A stretch of 64,000 nt of DNA from Cellvibrio sp. KY-YJ-3 (GTDB taxonomy: Bacteria; Pseudomonadota; Gammaproteobacteria; Pseudomonadales; Cellvibrionaceae), in the NCBI RefSeq assembly GCF_008806955.1, contig NZ_CP031727.1:1874001-1938000 (forward strand), written 5' to 3'. The notes under the pieces are model-generated. The model ran no database searches. It saw only the letters and a program-made list of their open reading frames with translations, and was not told the origin of the DNA. Each line of letters opens with the position of its first letter. The stretch's first letter is position 1. The position numbers were made by a program, and so were the translations under genes. Of the stretch, positions 1 to 7,086 are shown in pieces.

Positions 1-53
1 TCGTGTTGGTTGCAGCTGATCATTTTGATATACCCTACAACAGATATTTGTGT

Positions 54-1370
54 TTATTTCACCATTATTCCCAGCAATTTCAGTACTTCGCGGTTTGGAA
101 AACCGTCGGCGATCATGCCTTGTTGCTGCTGGAATTCGCTCAGCGCGCGGCGAGTGCCGGGGCCAAAAATACCGTCGGGTGTGCCTGCATCAATGCCTTT
201 GGTGTTGAGTTGTGTTTGCAGTGCGATTACCTGGTCGCGATGTAAACGCGGTGCATTTTCCGGTGGCGATTGCAGCAGCTTTCCGCCACCCGCAATTTGA
301 TCGGCCAATTGGCCAACGGCAATGGCGTAAAACTCCGAGCGGTTCCAGCGCATAATCACGTTAAAATTGTCATACACCAAAAATGCCGGGCCTTGGTGGC
401 CAGCGGGAACGAGTAGTGCGGCTTGCATCTCATCCGCAGGTAGCGGTGAATTGTCAGCGCGAGTTACGCCCAGCTGGCGCCATTCACTGAGTGATTTGGT
501 ATTTTTTAAACCTGCTTCCAGAAACGGAAAATCTTTTGGCAATTTAACTTCGCGCCCCCAGCGTGCCTTGGGTTGCCAACCGAGATTACGCAAAAAGTTT
601 GCACCGGATGCCATAGCATCCGCTTTGCTTTTCCACAAATCGCGCTTGTTATCACCATCGTAATCCACGGCGTGTTTTAAAAATGCCGAGGGCATAAATT
701 GCACGTGGCCCATAGCACCCGCCCACGAACCGACCATCTGCGCGGGCGCAATTGCACCTTCATCCAATATGCGCAGCGCATTCATTAATTCGATGGTAAA
801 AAATTCACTACGGCGCGTATCACATGCCAGGGTCGCGAGTGAATCCACCACATTGATGTTGCCAAAAAAACTGCCGTAATTAGTTTCTAGCCCCCAAAAT
901 GCCAACAAGTAGGGCGCGGGCACACCGTATTCTTGCTCAACACGTTCAAGCAATGCGCGGTGCTCAACCCACAAGCTGCGCCCTTGCGCTACCCGTTGCT
1001 CAGTAACACGGCGATTAAAATAATCAGCAAAAGTGGTCGTAAATTCCGGTTGCTGTTTATCCAATTCCAATACGCGTTGGTTTAAGTTTGCTTTGGCCAA
1101 ACTGTTGTTGATGGTATTGGCAGAAATGCCCTGGGTTTTGGCAAGGCTGGAAAAGTGATTAATACAGGCAGAAAAATCCGCGGCGCCCATTGTCGCGGCT
1201 ACGGGTTTGGGGGCTGCTGGTTGTAGCGCTTGTCTGCCGGTGGTGGGGGTGTTGTTAATTGCCGCTGCGGGCGTTACAGCGGATTGCTCAGCGGGAGCGG
1301 GCGCCTGCGCACAGGAAAGTAAACTGCTACAGCACGCGATGGTTAAAAAGTGACGCAAGGTATTCATCAT
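54..1370 (-). CDS. Lytic murein transglycosylase, MltB-like lipoprotein
   Basis: Predicted to cleave the MurNAc-GlcNAc bond of peptidoglycan from the periplasmic side of the outer membrane. The chosen start (ATG at 1370) gives 438 residues beginning with a lipoprotein signal and the lipobox LLSC (Cys about 20); an in-frame upstream extension to 1529 lacks signal character. The SLT fold is marked by LETNYGSF with the catalytic Glu near residue 162, followed by GAMGHVQFMPSAF and a DYDGDNKRDLW calcium-loop-like stretch. The last 60 or so residues form a PG_binding_1 domain (DGIFGPGTRRAL). This layout matches the MltB/SltB type with a C-terminal wall-binding module. It is divergent from the phosphatase gene and has its own promoter region in the 172-bp gap. 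Confidence 0.92.
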   Translation of the reverse strand: MMNTLRHFLTIACCSSLLSCAQAPAPAEQSAVTPAAAINNTPTTGRQALQPAAPKPVAATMGAADFSACINHFSSLAKTQGISANTINNSLAKANLNQRVLELDKQQPEFTTTFADYFNRRVTEQRVAQGRSLWVEHRALLERVEQEYGVPAPYLLAFWGLETNYGSFFGNINVVDSLATLACDTRRSEFFTIELMNALRILDEGAIAPAQMVGSWAGAMGHVQFMPSAFLKHAVDYDGDNKRDLWKSKADAMASGANFLRNLGWQPKARWGREVKLPKDFPFLEAGLKNTKSLSEWRQLGVTRADNSPLPADEMQAALLVPAGHQGPAFLVYDNFNVIMRWNRSEFYAIAVGQLADQIAGGGKLLQSPPENAPRLHRDQVIALQTQLNTKGIDAGTPDGIFGPGTRRALSEFQQQQGMIADGFPNREVLKLLGIMVK

Positions 1371-1542
1371 AATCCGGGGCTTCCCTTGGGGATTCGGGGG
1401 TGTAATGCCGTCATTGTAAGCGCTTTGGTCGGTAAACGTCATTGACTCATCTACCTTGTGGCAATAGCATCCGCGATAAGTTTCCCAATCGTTGCGGCAC
1501 AGGCGCTGCTCCTGCGCATCCTCCCTCACTCAGGTGCAATTC

Positions 1543-3129
1543 ATGAATAGCCTTACCCGTATTTCCCTTGCAGCATTAACCCTTGCTCTGGCTGTGAAAA
1601 CCCCCGTGTTGTGCGCCCAACCGGCTGGCAATAAAACGGCGGCGGAATTTAATACCCCTGCGTATTGGTATGAGTCCGGTCAGGCTGCATTGCACGCGGC
1701 AAAACAAAATACTTATGTCGGCACAAAAGCCAAAAATGTCATTTTATTTGTAGGCGATGGCATGGGCATTTCCACCGTAACCGCCGCGCGAATTCTTGAG
1801 GGGCAAATGCAACAACGCGATGGCGAAAGTAATCGCCTCGCGTTTGAAAAATTTCCCTATTTTGCATTGAGTGTTACCGCAAGCGCGAATCAACAAACAT
1901 CGGATTCCGCACCCACCGCCACCGCGTTAATGACGGGAATAAAAGCGAATGATGGCGCTATAGCGGTAAACCAAACTTTGGTGCGCACCGAAAGCAATGC
2001 CGCCCTGGTTGCGGCCGCGAGTGTAAAAAGTATTTTGCAGCAAGCGGAAGAGCAGGGCTTGGCGACGGGCATTGTCACCACCGCGCGCGTGACTCACGCA
2101 ACGCCCGCCACCAATTATGCCCATGTGCCCGACCGCGAATGGGAGGCAGATGTAAATTTATCAAAAGGCGCAACCGTAAAAGATATTGCGCAACAATTGT
2201 TGGAGTTTTCTCATGGCGATGGAATAGAAGTGGTGATGGGCGGAGGGCGCAAACAATTTTATGCACACACCGAAGCCGACCCGGAATACGCCGGTCGCAC
2301 TGGTATTCGTCGCGATGGGCGCAATTTACATAAAGAGTGGTTGGCAAAACATCCGCGCTCGGCCTATGTGTGGAATAAAAAATTATTGGATGAAATCGAC
2401 CCGAAAAAAACCAAACATTTACTCGCCTTATTTGAACCTTCGCATATGCGCTACGAAGTAGATCGCGCGCAAGATATTGCCGGTGAACCCTCGCTCGCGG
2501 AGATGACCACCAAAACACTGCAGATATTGCAAAAAAATAAAAAAGGATTTTATTTAATGGTGGAAGCAGGGCGCATAGATCACGCGCACCACGCCGGTAA
2601 TGCCTACCGCGCGCTAACCGATGCGATTGCATTGTCGGATGCGGTGACCGCCGCGCAGGCCGCAATAGATCCACGCGACACGTTAATTATCGTTACCGCC
2701 GATCACAGCCACACTTTCACCATCGCGGGTTACCCTGAGCGCGGTAATCCTATTTTAGGTAAAACGCGCGCAGGCGGTGAATTGTTAACCGACACCATGG
2801 GTTTGCCGTACACCACTCTCGGTTACGCCAATGGCCCCGGTTTTACCGGCGGAAAAACACGTCGCGAATTTAACGGCAAAAGTGAAAGCGCAATTGCTGC
2901 CACCTATAAAGGCACGGCTAAACGCCCTGACTTAACTGACGTGGACACCACCAGCCCGGCCTATATGCAAGAAGCTACCGTGCCGCTCGCCTCGGAAACT
3001 CATGGCGGTGAAGATGTCGGCATTTACGCACTGGGACCAAACGCACATTTATTTCGCGGTGTACAAGAGCAACACATTATTTATCACATCATGGCCGACG
3101 CACTCGGCCTGAATAAACAGGCTAAATAA
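1543..3129 (+). CDS. Secreted alkaline phosphatase (PhoA superfamily)
   Basis: A 528-residue metal-dependent phosphomonoesterase exported to the periplasm or outside to release phosphate from organic esters. The ATG at 1543 is preferred to the upstream ATG at 1492 because a signal peptide (positive n-region, hydrophobic core, ending near LCAQ) starts there. Catalytic landmarks follow the family order: GDGMG with metal ligand Asp72, TSDSAPTATA with nucleophile Ser122, EAGRIDHAHH at about 341-350 with Glu, Asp and His metal ligands, TADHSH at about 386-391, and ETHGGEDVG near 495. The stop overlaps the next start (TAATG), so the downstream small protein is probably translationally coupled. I saw no convincing Pho box. 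Confidence 0.93.
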   Translation: MNSLTRISLAALTLALAVKTPVLCAQPAGNKTAAEFNTPAYWYESGQAALHAAKQNTYVGTKAKNVILFVGDGMGISTVTAARILEGQMQQRDGESNRLAFEKFPYFALSVTASANQQTSDSAPTATALMTGIKANDGAIAVNQTLVRTESNAALVAAASVKSILQQAEEQGLATGIVTTARVTHATPATNYAHVPDREWEADVNLSKGATVKDIAQQLLEFSHGDGIEVVMGGGRKQFYAHTEADPEYAGRTGIRRDGRNLHKEWLAKHPRSAYVWNKKLLDEIDPKKTKHLLALFEPSHMRYEVDRAQDIAGEPSLAEMTTKTLQILQKNKKGFYLMVEAGRIDHAHHAGNAYRALTDAIALSDAVTAAQAAIDPRDTLIIVTADHSHTFTIAGYPERGNPILGKTRAGGELLTDTMGLPYTTLGYANGPGFTGGKTRREFNGKSESAIAATYKGTAKRPDLTDVDTTSPAYMQEATVPLASETHGGEDVGIYALGPNAHLFRGVQEQHIIYHIMADALGLNKQAK

Positions 3130-3830
3130 TGAAAAATTATTGTGCTGTAATTTTATGTTGCCTGTTTGGGATTGGCTGCACCTTTCATGGCGATGAACTG
3201 AGCGAGCCGGTGCCGATAATAAATACCCAAAACCTGCCGCCACTCGCGGCAGAATTTGTAACCACTATTTCTGGTGATGATTCCACCGTAAATTCTGCTC
3301 GCCTGGTGCGCACTGCAAGCGCCGTGGAATGGATTTATCTCACCAGTAATATCAGCGAGTTATGGACTAAAACCAGTAATGATTTATGGTTTTACAGCAA
3401 AGTTTTTCACGCGGATCGCCAAGTCATTGAATACTCACCGGTGGATATTAATTTGCTCGGCATTCAGCAGCAGTGGCAACAGCTCGCCATCAACCCGGAT
3501 ATTTTGCACGCCGCAACCAGCACCAAACCCGCTGCAGATTTTCGCGGTTGGCAAAGTGTGATTTATACCGGCGAAGTGGAAGGAATAACCTACGAAGTGT
3601 TATGGCTACCGCAACTCTCCATCGCGGCGCGGGTAATAGCTAAACAGGGCAAACAAAAAACCGTAACCGAAATCCGCGCGCTTTATGTCAACCAACAAGC
3701 GCCATTTACCTTTTCGGATATCACTCACTATCGCACTATTGAATACACCGACTTAGGTGATATGGAACGCGACCCGTTTGTAATGAAAATCCAGCATGAG
3801 CTGCTGGATCATCATGGGCATTTGCATTGA
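3129..3830 (+). CDS. Secreted protein of unknown function coupled to alkaline phosphatase
   Basis: A 233-residue protein whose ATG shares one base with the phosphatase stop (TAATG), which implies translational coupling and a shared mRNA. The N-terminus is a short signal-like segment ending in FGIGC; the Cys suggests a lipoprotein, but the -3 residue is Gly rather than Leu, so lipidation is uncertain. The rest is a soluble beta-rich sequence with many aromatic residues. I do not recognise a family. By position it may help phosphate scavenging or be an outer-membrane partner of the phosphatase; that is inference only. Confidence 0.75.
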   Translation: MKNYCAVILCCLFGIGCTFHGDELSEPVPIINTQNLPPLAAEFVTTISGDDSTVNSARLVRTASAVEWIYLTSNISELWTKTSNDLWFYSKVFHADRQVIEYSPVDINLLGIQQQWQQLAINPDILHAATSTKPAADFRGWQSVIYTGEVEGITYEVLWLPQLSIAARVIAKQGKQKTVTEIRALYVNQQAPFTFSDITHYRTIEYTDLGDMERDPFVMKIQHELLDHHGHLH

Positions 3831-3860
3831 GGTGTGCTGAGGTGGCGAAAGCTAACTAGC

Positions 3861-3889
3861 CGTCATACCCGCGCACGCGGGTATCTAAT
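3861..3889. repeat. Short GTCAT-type palindromic repeat
   Basis: The sequence CGTCATACCCGCGCACGCGG continues to GTATCTAAT and contains a small hairpin (ACCCGCG with CGCGGGT). It resembles the left arm of the longer element at 12136-12206, which also starts GTCAT and contains a GCGGGTA core. It lies in the 80-bp gap between convergent genes, where the hairpin might act as a transcription stop. The family is a common type of dispersed extragenic repeat. Confidence 0.5.
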
Positions 3890-3910
3890 CTATGTAATGC
3901 TACCCAGCGT

Positions 3911-4717
3911 TTAGTTTGATTTGTTAGGTTTTTCGTTTTTCTCAAGCAAGATAAGCATTTCTTTTGCCACTAATGCAGCAGATGGCAGGAACATCGTCGA
4001 GACAATACGATCATCAATAATTACATCATGCTTGTCGGGAATATTGTCTTTGTTTACGGTGATCGCGCCTTTTTCTTTAAGTCTCTCTTCAACTAGAAAA
4101 GGCAGTAGCCTCCCTTGTTTTGCCCAGTCCTTTTCTTTTTCTGTTGAGTTGGGGAAACCTGCAATGCGTTTACCCTTTACAAGAGGCTGACCACTGGAAA
4201 GCATTGCGTTCGCAAAGGCGCCAGCCCCATGGCCAACGCTTCCAATGACTCCGCCACTCTCGTAGATCTTCGCTATGATGCCGAGCAAATCTTTATTAGA
4301 CGCCACATCAAAAACATTCCCGTAACCCCCGCCGATGAACACTGCTGAATACTCACTCGGATTCACCTGCTTAGGCGTTAAAGAGTTGTTGGCTTTACTC
4401 AAGAAGCCCTCATATTTGATGGTATAGCTGCTAATCCCCAACGGGTCCCTCATGAACGGCACGGTGCCACCCAGCGGAGAAGCAAAGTCCACGTCGTAAC
4501 CATGCGAAACAAATACATGGTATGGCGGTGCGTACTCCCACAGATCGTTTCTGGCCTCGTGCTTCTCCGGGTCTCCCATATCTGTCAAGTTGGAAGCAAT
4601 AATGAGAACTTTTTTTGCATTGCCTGCATGCGCTGGCATGTTGGATGCAACAGTTTGAGAAAAAGCTAACGAGGAGAATAAAAGAGTGATAGCTGTAATA
4701 AATAATTTTAGCGACAT
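3911..4717 (-). CDS. Exported DJ-1/PfpI-superfamily protein lacking the usual Cys
   Basis: A 268-residue protein with a cleavable signal peptide (MSLKLFITAITLLFSSLAFS) and a DJ-1/PfpI (type 1 glutamine-amidotransferase-like) domain. Family features are visible: a KKVLIIASN first strand, the DLWEYAPPYHVF region with a conserved Glu, DVDFASPLGG, VFIGGGYG, and the nucleophile elbow. At the elbow the sequence is SVGHGAGAF (about 161-168), where active relatives have Cys-His-Gly; here Gly162 replaces Cys. The protein is therefore unlikely to be a cysteine-dependent glyoxalase or deglycase of the Hsp31 kind, and may be a binding protein. Export is also unusual for this family. It stands alone, with a short REP-like repeat beyond its 3' end. 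Confidence 0.8.
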   Translation of the reverse strand: MSLKLFITAITLLFSSLAFSQTVASNMPAHAGNAKKVLIIASNLTDMGDPEKHEARNDLWEYAPPYHVFVSHGYDVDFASPLGGTVPFMRDPLGISSYTIKYEGFLSKANNSLTPKQVNPSEYSAVFIGGGYGNVFDVASNKDLLGIIAKIYESGGVIGSVGHGAGAFANAMLSSGQPLVKGKRIAGFPNSTEKEKDWAKQGRLLPFLVEERLKEKGAITVNKDNIPDKHDVIIDDRIVSTMFLPSAALVAKEMLILLEKNEKPNKSN

Positions 4718-4850
4718 ATATTTCCCATTTTGGCTGGTTTAAATTCCTATTTAAAACATAACTTATCAAGTTGCGACTAGCCTTAGACACACCCAAGGTT
4801 CACTTTGGATTCACCGAAATAACTTTTTTAAATGGCGGTTGATCCGCTAT

Positions 4851-4882
4851 TGTAGGTTGCTGGTGAGGAACGAACCGCAACA
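4851..4882. repeat. REP-like repeat at outer edge of cassette island A
   Basis: TGTAGGTTGCTGGTGAGGAA continues to CGAACCGCAACA. Its reverse complement closely matches the repeat at 30244-30275 (GGTTCGT, then ACTCACCAGCAACCTAC) and the longer variant at 5800-5844. This copy is inverted relative to the one at 5800, so island A is bracketed by two opposed copies. It belongs to the widespread class of GTAGGTTG extragenic palindromes. The 377-bp gene-free stretch 4718-5094 holds this repeat and the distal flank of the island. Confidence 0.55.
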
Positions 4883-4938
4883 TGACATTGTTTCTGGCTG
4901 GGACTTAAAGCTTTCACGTGAATGATCTATAAAAAACG

Positions 4939-5092
4939 CTAACGTTTAAATCAATAATGCGATCTGTAAAGCAATCTTTCGAAGTTCGCAAATCGGCCAA
5001 TTGCGAACCTTGGTGACAGATTTCCCAGCAAGAGAGAAGAATGATTTTGATGCCGAATCTACCGATTTTTTTACCACGGTCGCTTGTTAGGG
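4939..5092 (-). other. Putative terminal attC-like site of island A
   Basis: Read on the minus strand, the cassette gene is followed at once by GCCCTAACAAGCG, an attC R''-type core whose first bases are the reverse complement of the cassette start GTTAGGGC. A possible partner core, ACGTTAGC, lies near 4939-4944. The sequence between them holds most of the 96-bp block shared with island B and does not fold as cleanly as the attC sites in island B, so the outer limit is uncertain. Confidence 0.45.
4994..5089. repeat. 96-bp distal flank repeat, copy A
   Basis: This block recurs at 25679-25774 in the same orientation with 2 differences in 96 bases by eye. In both places it ends with the bases GCTTGTTA, the attC core right after the last cassette gene, and beyond that point the two loci are unrelated. 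It is thus the shared distal border of both cassette islands. An inverted repeat (GTTCGCAA with TTGCGAAC) spans its left end in this copy. Confidence 0.85.
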
Positions 5093-5094
5093 CA

Positions 5095-5550
5095 TTAGTT
5101 TCGTGGCACACACTCAATTTCTGAGTCCAAGTTTCCAGCCCAAGAGCGAATTTGTATTTTGTTTGCATAGGGATAGTTTTCATTATTTATAGGAAAATTT
5201 TCCTTTCTTAATAATGATGAGCCGCACCATTGACTTTCTCGCCAGTAACTAACAACGGCAAACTCACCACCAATAATTTGAGTTATAAACTCAAAGGCTG
5301 TTCCATATTCGGATTCACCAAAAAATTCATTGAAGTGAGCATGATAAGCGTCAAATGAAACCGTAACTTCCTCTCCCGATGTGTCAATACATAGAGGATG
5401 TTCTGCTTTTGGCGATGGAGCTTTAATTTCAATACAAAAAGCACATTCTTCATTTTCTACAATTTTATGTTCTAGCTTTACTAATGCAGGAAAACTCTCA
5501 AAGAATTGGGTTTTTACCTCATTTGAAAACTCGGTCAGATTTCCATTCAT
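5095..5550 (-). CDS. Integron-type cassette protein of unknown function (island A)
   Basis: A 151-residue soluble protein, the only gene in island A. The ATG at 5550 (MNGNLTEF) lies just inside the cassette, 6 bp past the GTTAGGGC boundary; an in-frame ATG at 5580 would lie in the shared flank outside the cassette and is not preferred. The stop is 2 bp before the attC-like core. The sequence is acidic, with aromatic patches (FDAYHAHFNEFFG, VSYWRESQWCGSS) and no signal peptide or membrane segment. I do not recognise a named family; it has the look of small cassette-borne proteins of unknown function. Base composition is more AT-rich than the neighbouring chromosomal genes, which supports acquisition. 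Confidence 0.75.
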   Translation of the reverse strand: MNGNLTEFSNEVKTQFFESFPALVKLEHKIVENEECAFCIEIKAPSPKAEHPLCIDTSGEEVTVSFDAYHAHFNEFFGESEYGTAFEFITQIIGGEFAVVSYWRESQWCGSSLLRKENFPINNENYPYANKIQIRSWAGNLDSEIECVPRN

Positions 5551-5559
5551 ATGTTGCCC

Positions 5560-5818
5560 TAACAGTTTATTAAATTGCACCGACTATATAACCCGCAGAA
5601 CGTTATTCCAACTAATTTGTTGTAGTGCTGTATAACTCCAAAAGCAGATGAACCTTCAATCGATTTAGCTCGTTCTAAATCAAAGGAGTAACTGTCACTC
5701 CGAATTAACTATGGAGTTATACGGCACAAACAATCTCAATTAGTTGCCGCGCTCATTTGGCTGACTGTCCGCTTTGGGCACACTGCTGCCCTTGTATCCG
5801 TTGCGGTTCGTAAACTCA
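5560..5818. repeat. Proximal (attI-like) flank of island A with 138-bp stem-loop
   Basis: This block matches 29928-30262 closely, apart from a stretch of about 76 bp present only in island B. The match starts exactly at TAACAGTTTATT (minus strand ...AAACTGTTA), the point where the different cassettes begin, which is the behaviour of an integron attachment site. Inside it, 5609-5746 forms a long stem-loop: outer arms CAACTAATT and AATTAGTTG, inner arms TGCTGTATAACTCCA (5626-5640) and TGGAGTTATACGGCA (5712-5726). The single arm change relative to island B keeps a G-T pair. The remaining gene-free bases to 6027 hold a REP-like repeat and the oxidoreductase promoter region. Confidence 0.75.
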
Positions 5819-5844
5819 ATTTACGCGACCCACCACAACCTACA
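5800..5844. repeat. REP-like repeat at proximal edge of island A
   Basis: GTTGCGGTTCGTAAACTCA followed by CACCACAACCTACA, the inverse of the copy at 4851-4882 and a direct relative of the copy at 30244-30275. It marks the end of the similarity between the proximal flanks of islands A and B. Confidence 0.5.
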
Positions 5845-6027
5845 GATGCTCACCTTTCCCAAAATCAACCCAATGATTGAAGCACATATAACCTGAATAA
5901 CAAATCCCGCTCGCAACGGTAATTACCGCCTATTACACAGGTAAAGAATTAATAAGCTGCTGTAGATAAAGCCATTCACCGATGGTTTAGCCGTAAAATA
6001 GCGGCATATTCGTTAGATGAGGTGGTT

Positions 6028-7020
6028 ATGTCTGTTGAATTCTCTCTGCTTGAACTCGCCTCGGTGCGAGTCAATGAAACTCCTTGCGATACGTTTAATC
6101 ACGCGGTGGCTTATGCCAAGGCGGCGGATGCGTTGGGGTTTAAACGGTTTTGGTTGGCGGAGCATCACAATATGCAGGGCATCGCCAGTTCGGCAACGGC
6201 GGTGTTGATTGGGCATATCGCGGGCAATACGCAGCGGCTGCGCGTGGGTTCCGGGGGAATTATGTTGCCCAACCATTCGCCGCTAATTGTGGCGGAACAA
6301 TTTGGCACGCTTGCATCGCTGTATGGCGACCGTATCGATTTAGGTTTGGGGCGTGCACCGGGAACTGATCCTGTCACCAGTCGTGCATTAAAACGCGATG
6401 ATTCGGCAGCAGAAAATTTTGCGCAAGAAGTGCAGGTGATTCAACAATTATTGCAACCGAGCCAGCCACAACAGCGTTTGCGTGCAGTACCCGGTGAAGG
6501 TACGCAGGTGCCTATCTGGATTTTGGGTTCGAGCCTTTACAGTGCCGGACTCGCGGCGCAATTAGGTTTACCTTATTCATTTGCGGGGCACTTTGCGCCA
6601 GCGTATATGCGCGCTGCACTCAAACGTTATCGCGCGGAATTTCGCCCCTCGGAACACTTGCAAAAACCCTATTTTATTTTGGGTTTGCCAGTGGTGTGGA
6701 GTGAGACAGAAGCGCAGGCGATGTTTAATGCAACTACCAGCTTTCAGCGTATTACTGCGTTGTTTCGCGGTGAACCTTTGTGGTTGTGCCCGCCGGTGCA
6801 GCCAGAGGAATTAAATTGGTCCGCGGGTGAAAAGCATAATGTGGAAGAATTTTTAGCGCTCGCCCAAGTTGGCGATGAATTACAAATTCTGGATGGTTTG
6901 CAACAATTACGCGATGAACTCGCGATTGATGAATTTATGTTTACGATTGATGTATACGACCGCGACTTGCGTATTCAAACATTGGAAACGCTGGCGCGTA
7001 TTAAAGAGCACTTGCGTTAA
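6028..7020 (+). CDS. Luciferase-like flavin-dependent oxidoreductase (LLM class)
   Basis: A 330-residue member of the bacterial luciferase superfamily (flavin-dependent monooxygenase/oxidoreductase, YhbW-like branch); the substrate is not evident. The start at ATG 6028 is chosen over the overlapping GTG at 6022 because GAGG sits at proper spacing before it. Visible family features are the TIM-barrel start (FSLLELASVR), FWLAEHHNMQGIASS, LRVGSGGIMLPNHSPL, the phosphate-binding RIDLGLGRAPGTDP, and IWILGSSLYSA in the middle. It is monocistronic, between island A and a diguanylate cyclase on the other strand. Confidence 0.88.
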   Translation: MSVEFSLLELASVRVNETPCDTFNHAVAYAKAADALGFKRFWLAEHHNMQGIASSATAVLIGHIAGNTQRLRVGSGGIMLPNHSPLIVAEQFGTLASLYGDRIDLGLGRAPGTDPVTSRALKRDDSAAENFAQEVQVIQQLLQPSQPQQRLRAVPGEGTQVPIWILGSSLYSAGLAAQLGLPYSFAGHFAPAYMRAALKRYRAEFRPSEHLQKPYFILGLPVVWSETEAQAMFNATTSFQRITALFRGEPLWLCPPVQPEELNWSAGEKHNVEEFLALAQVGDELQILDGLQQLRDELAIDEFMFTIDVYDRDLRIQTLETLARIKEHLR

Positions 7021-7086
7021 ACCTTTTCAATGTGGGGTGAAACATCAATTCCACATTGGCCCGCAATCCGTTGCACTCCGTGCGGG

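Noticed and set aside
1371-1542. Pho box upstream of the alkaline phosphatase
   Set aside because: Only one weak CGTCAT-like half site is visible, without the 11-bp repeat spacing.
2075-2674. 199-codon minus-strand frame inside the alkaline phosphatase
   Set aside because: Arg-rich shadow of a well-supported gene.
4914-5183. Open frame over the distal flank of island A
   Set aside because: It reads through the attC-like border and the 96-bp repeat; the copy in island B does not preserve the frame as a gene.
4851-5844. Island A as a simple transposon with terminal repeats
   Set aside because: The opposed REP-like copies are imperfect and no transposase is inside; the GTT-delimited cassette structure explains it better.
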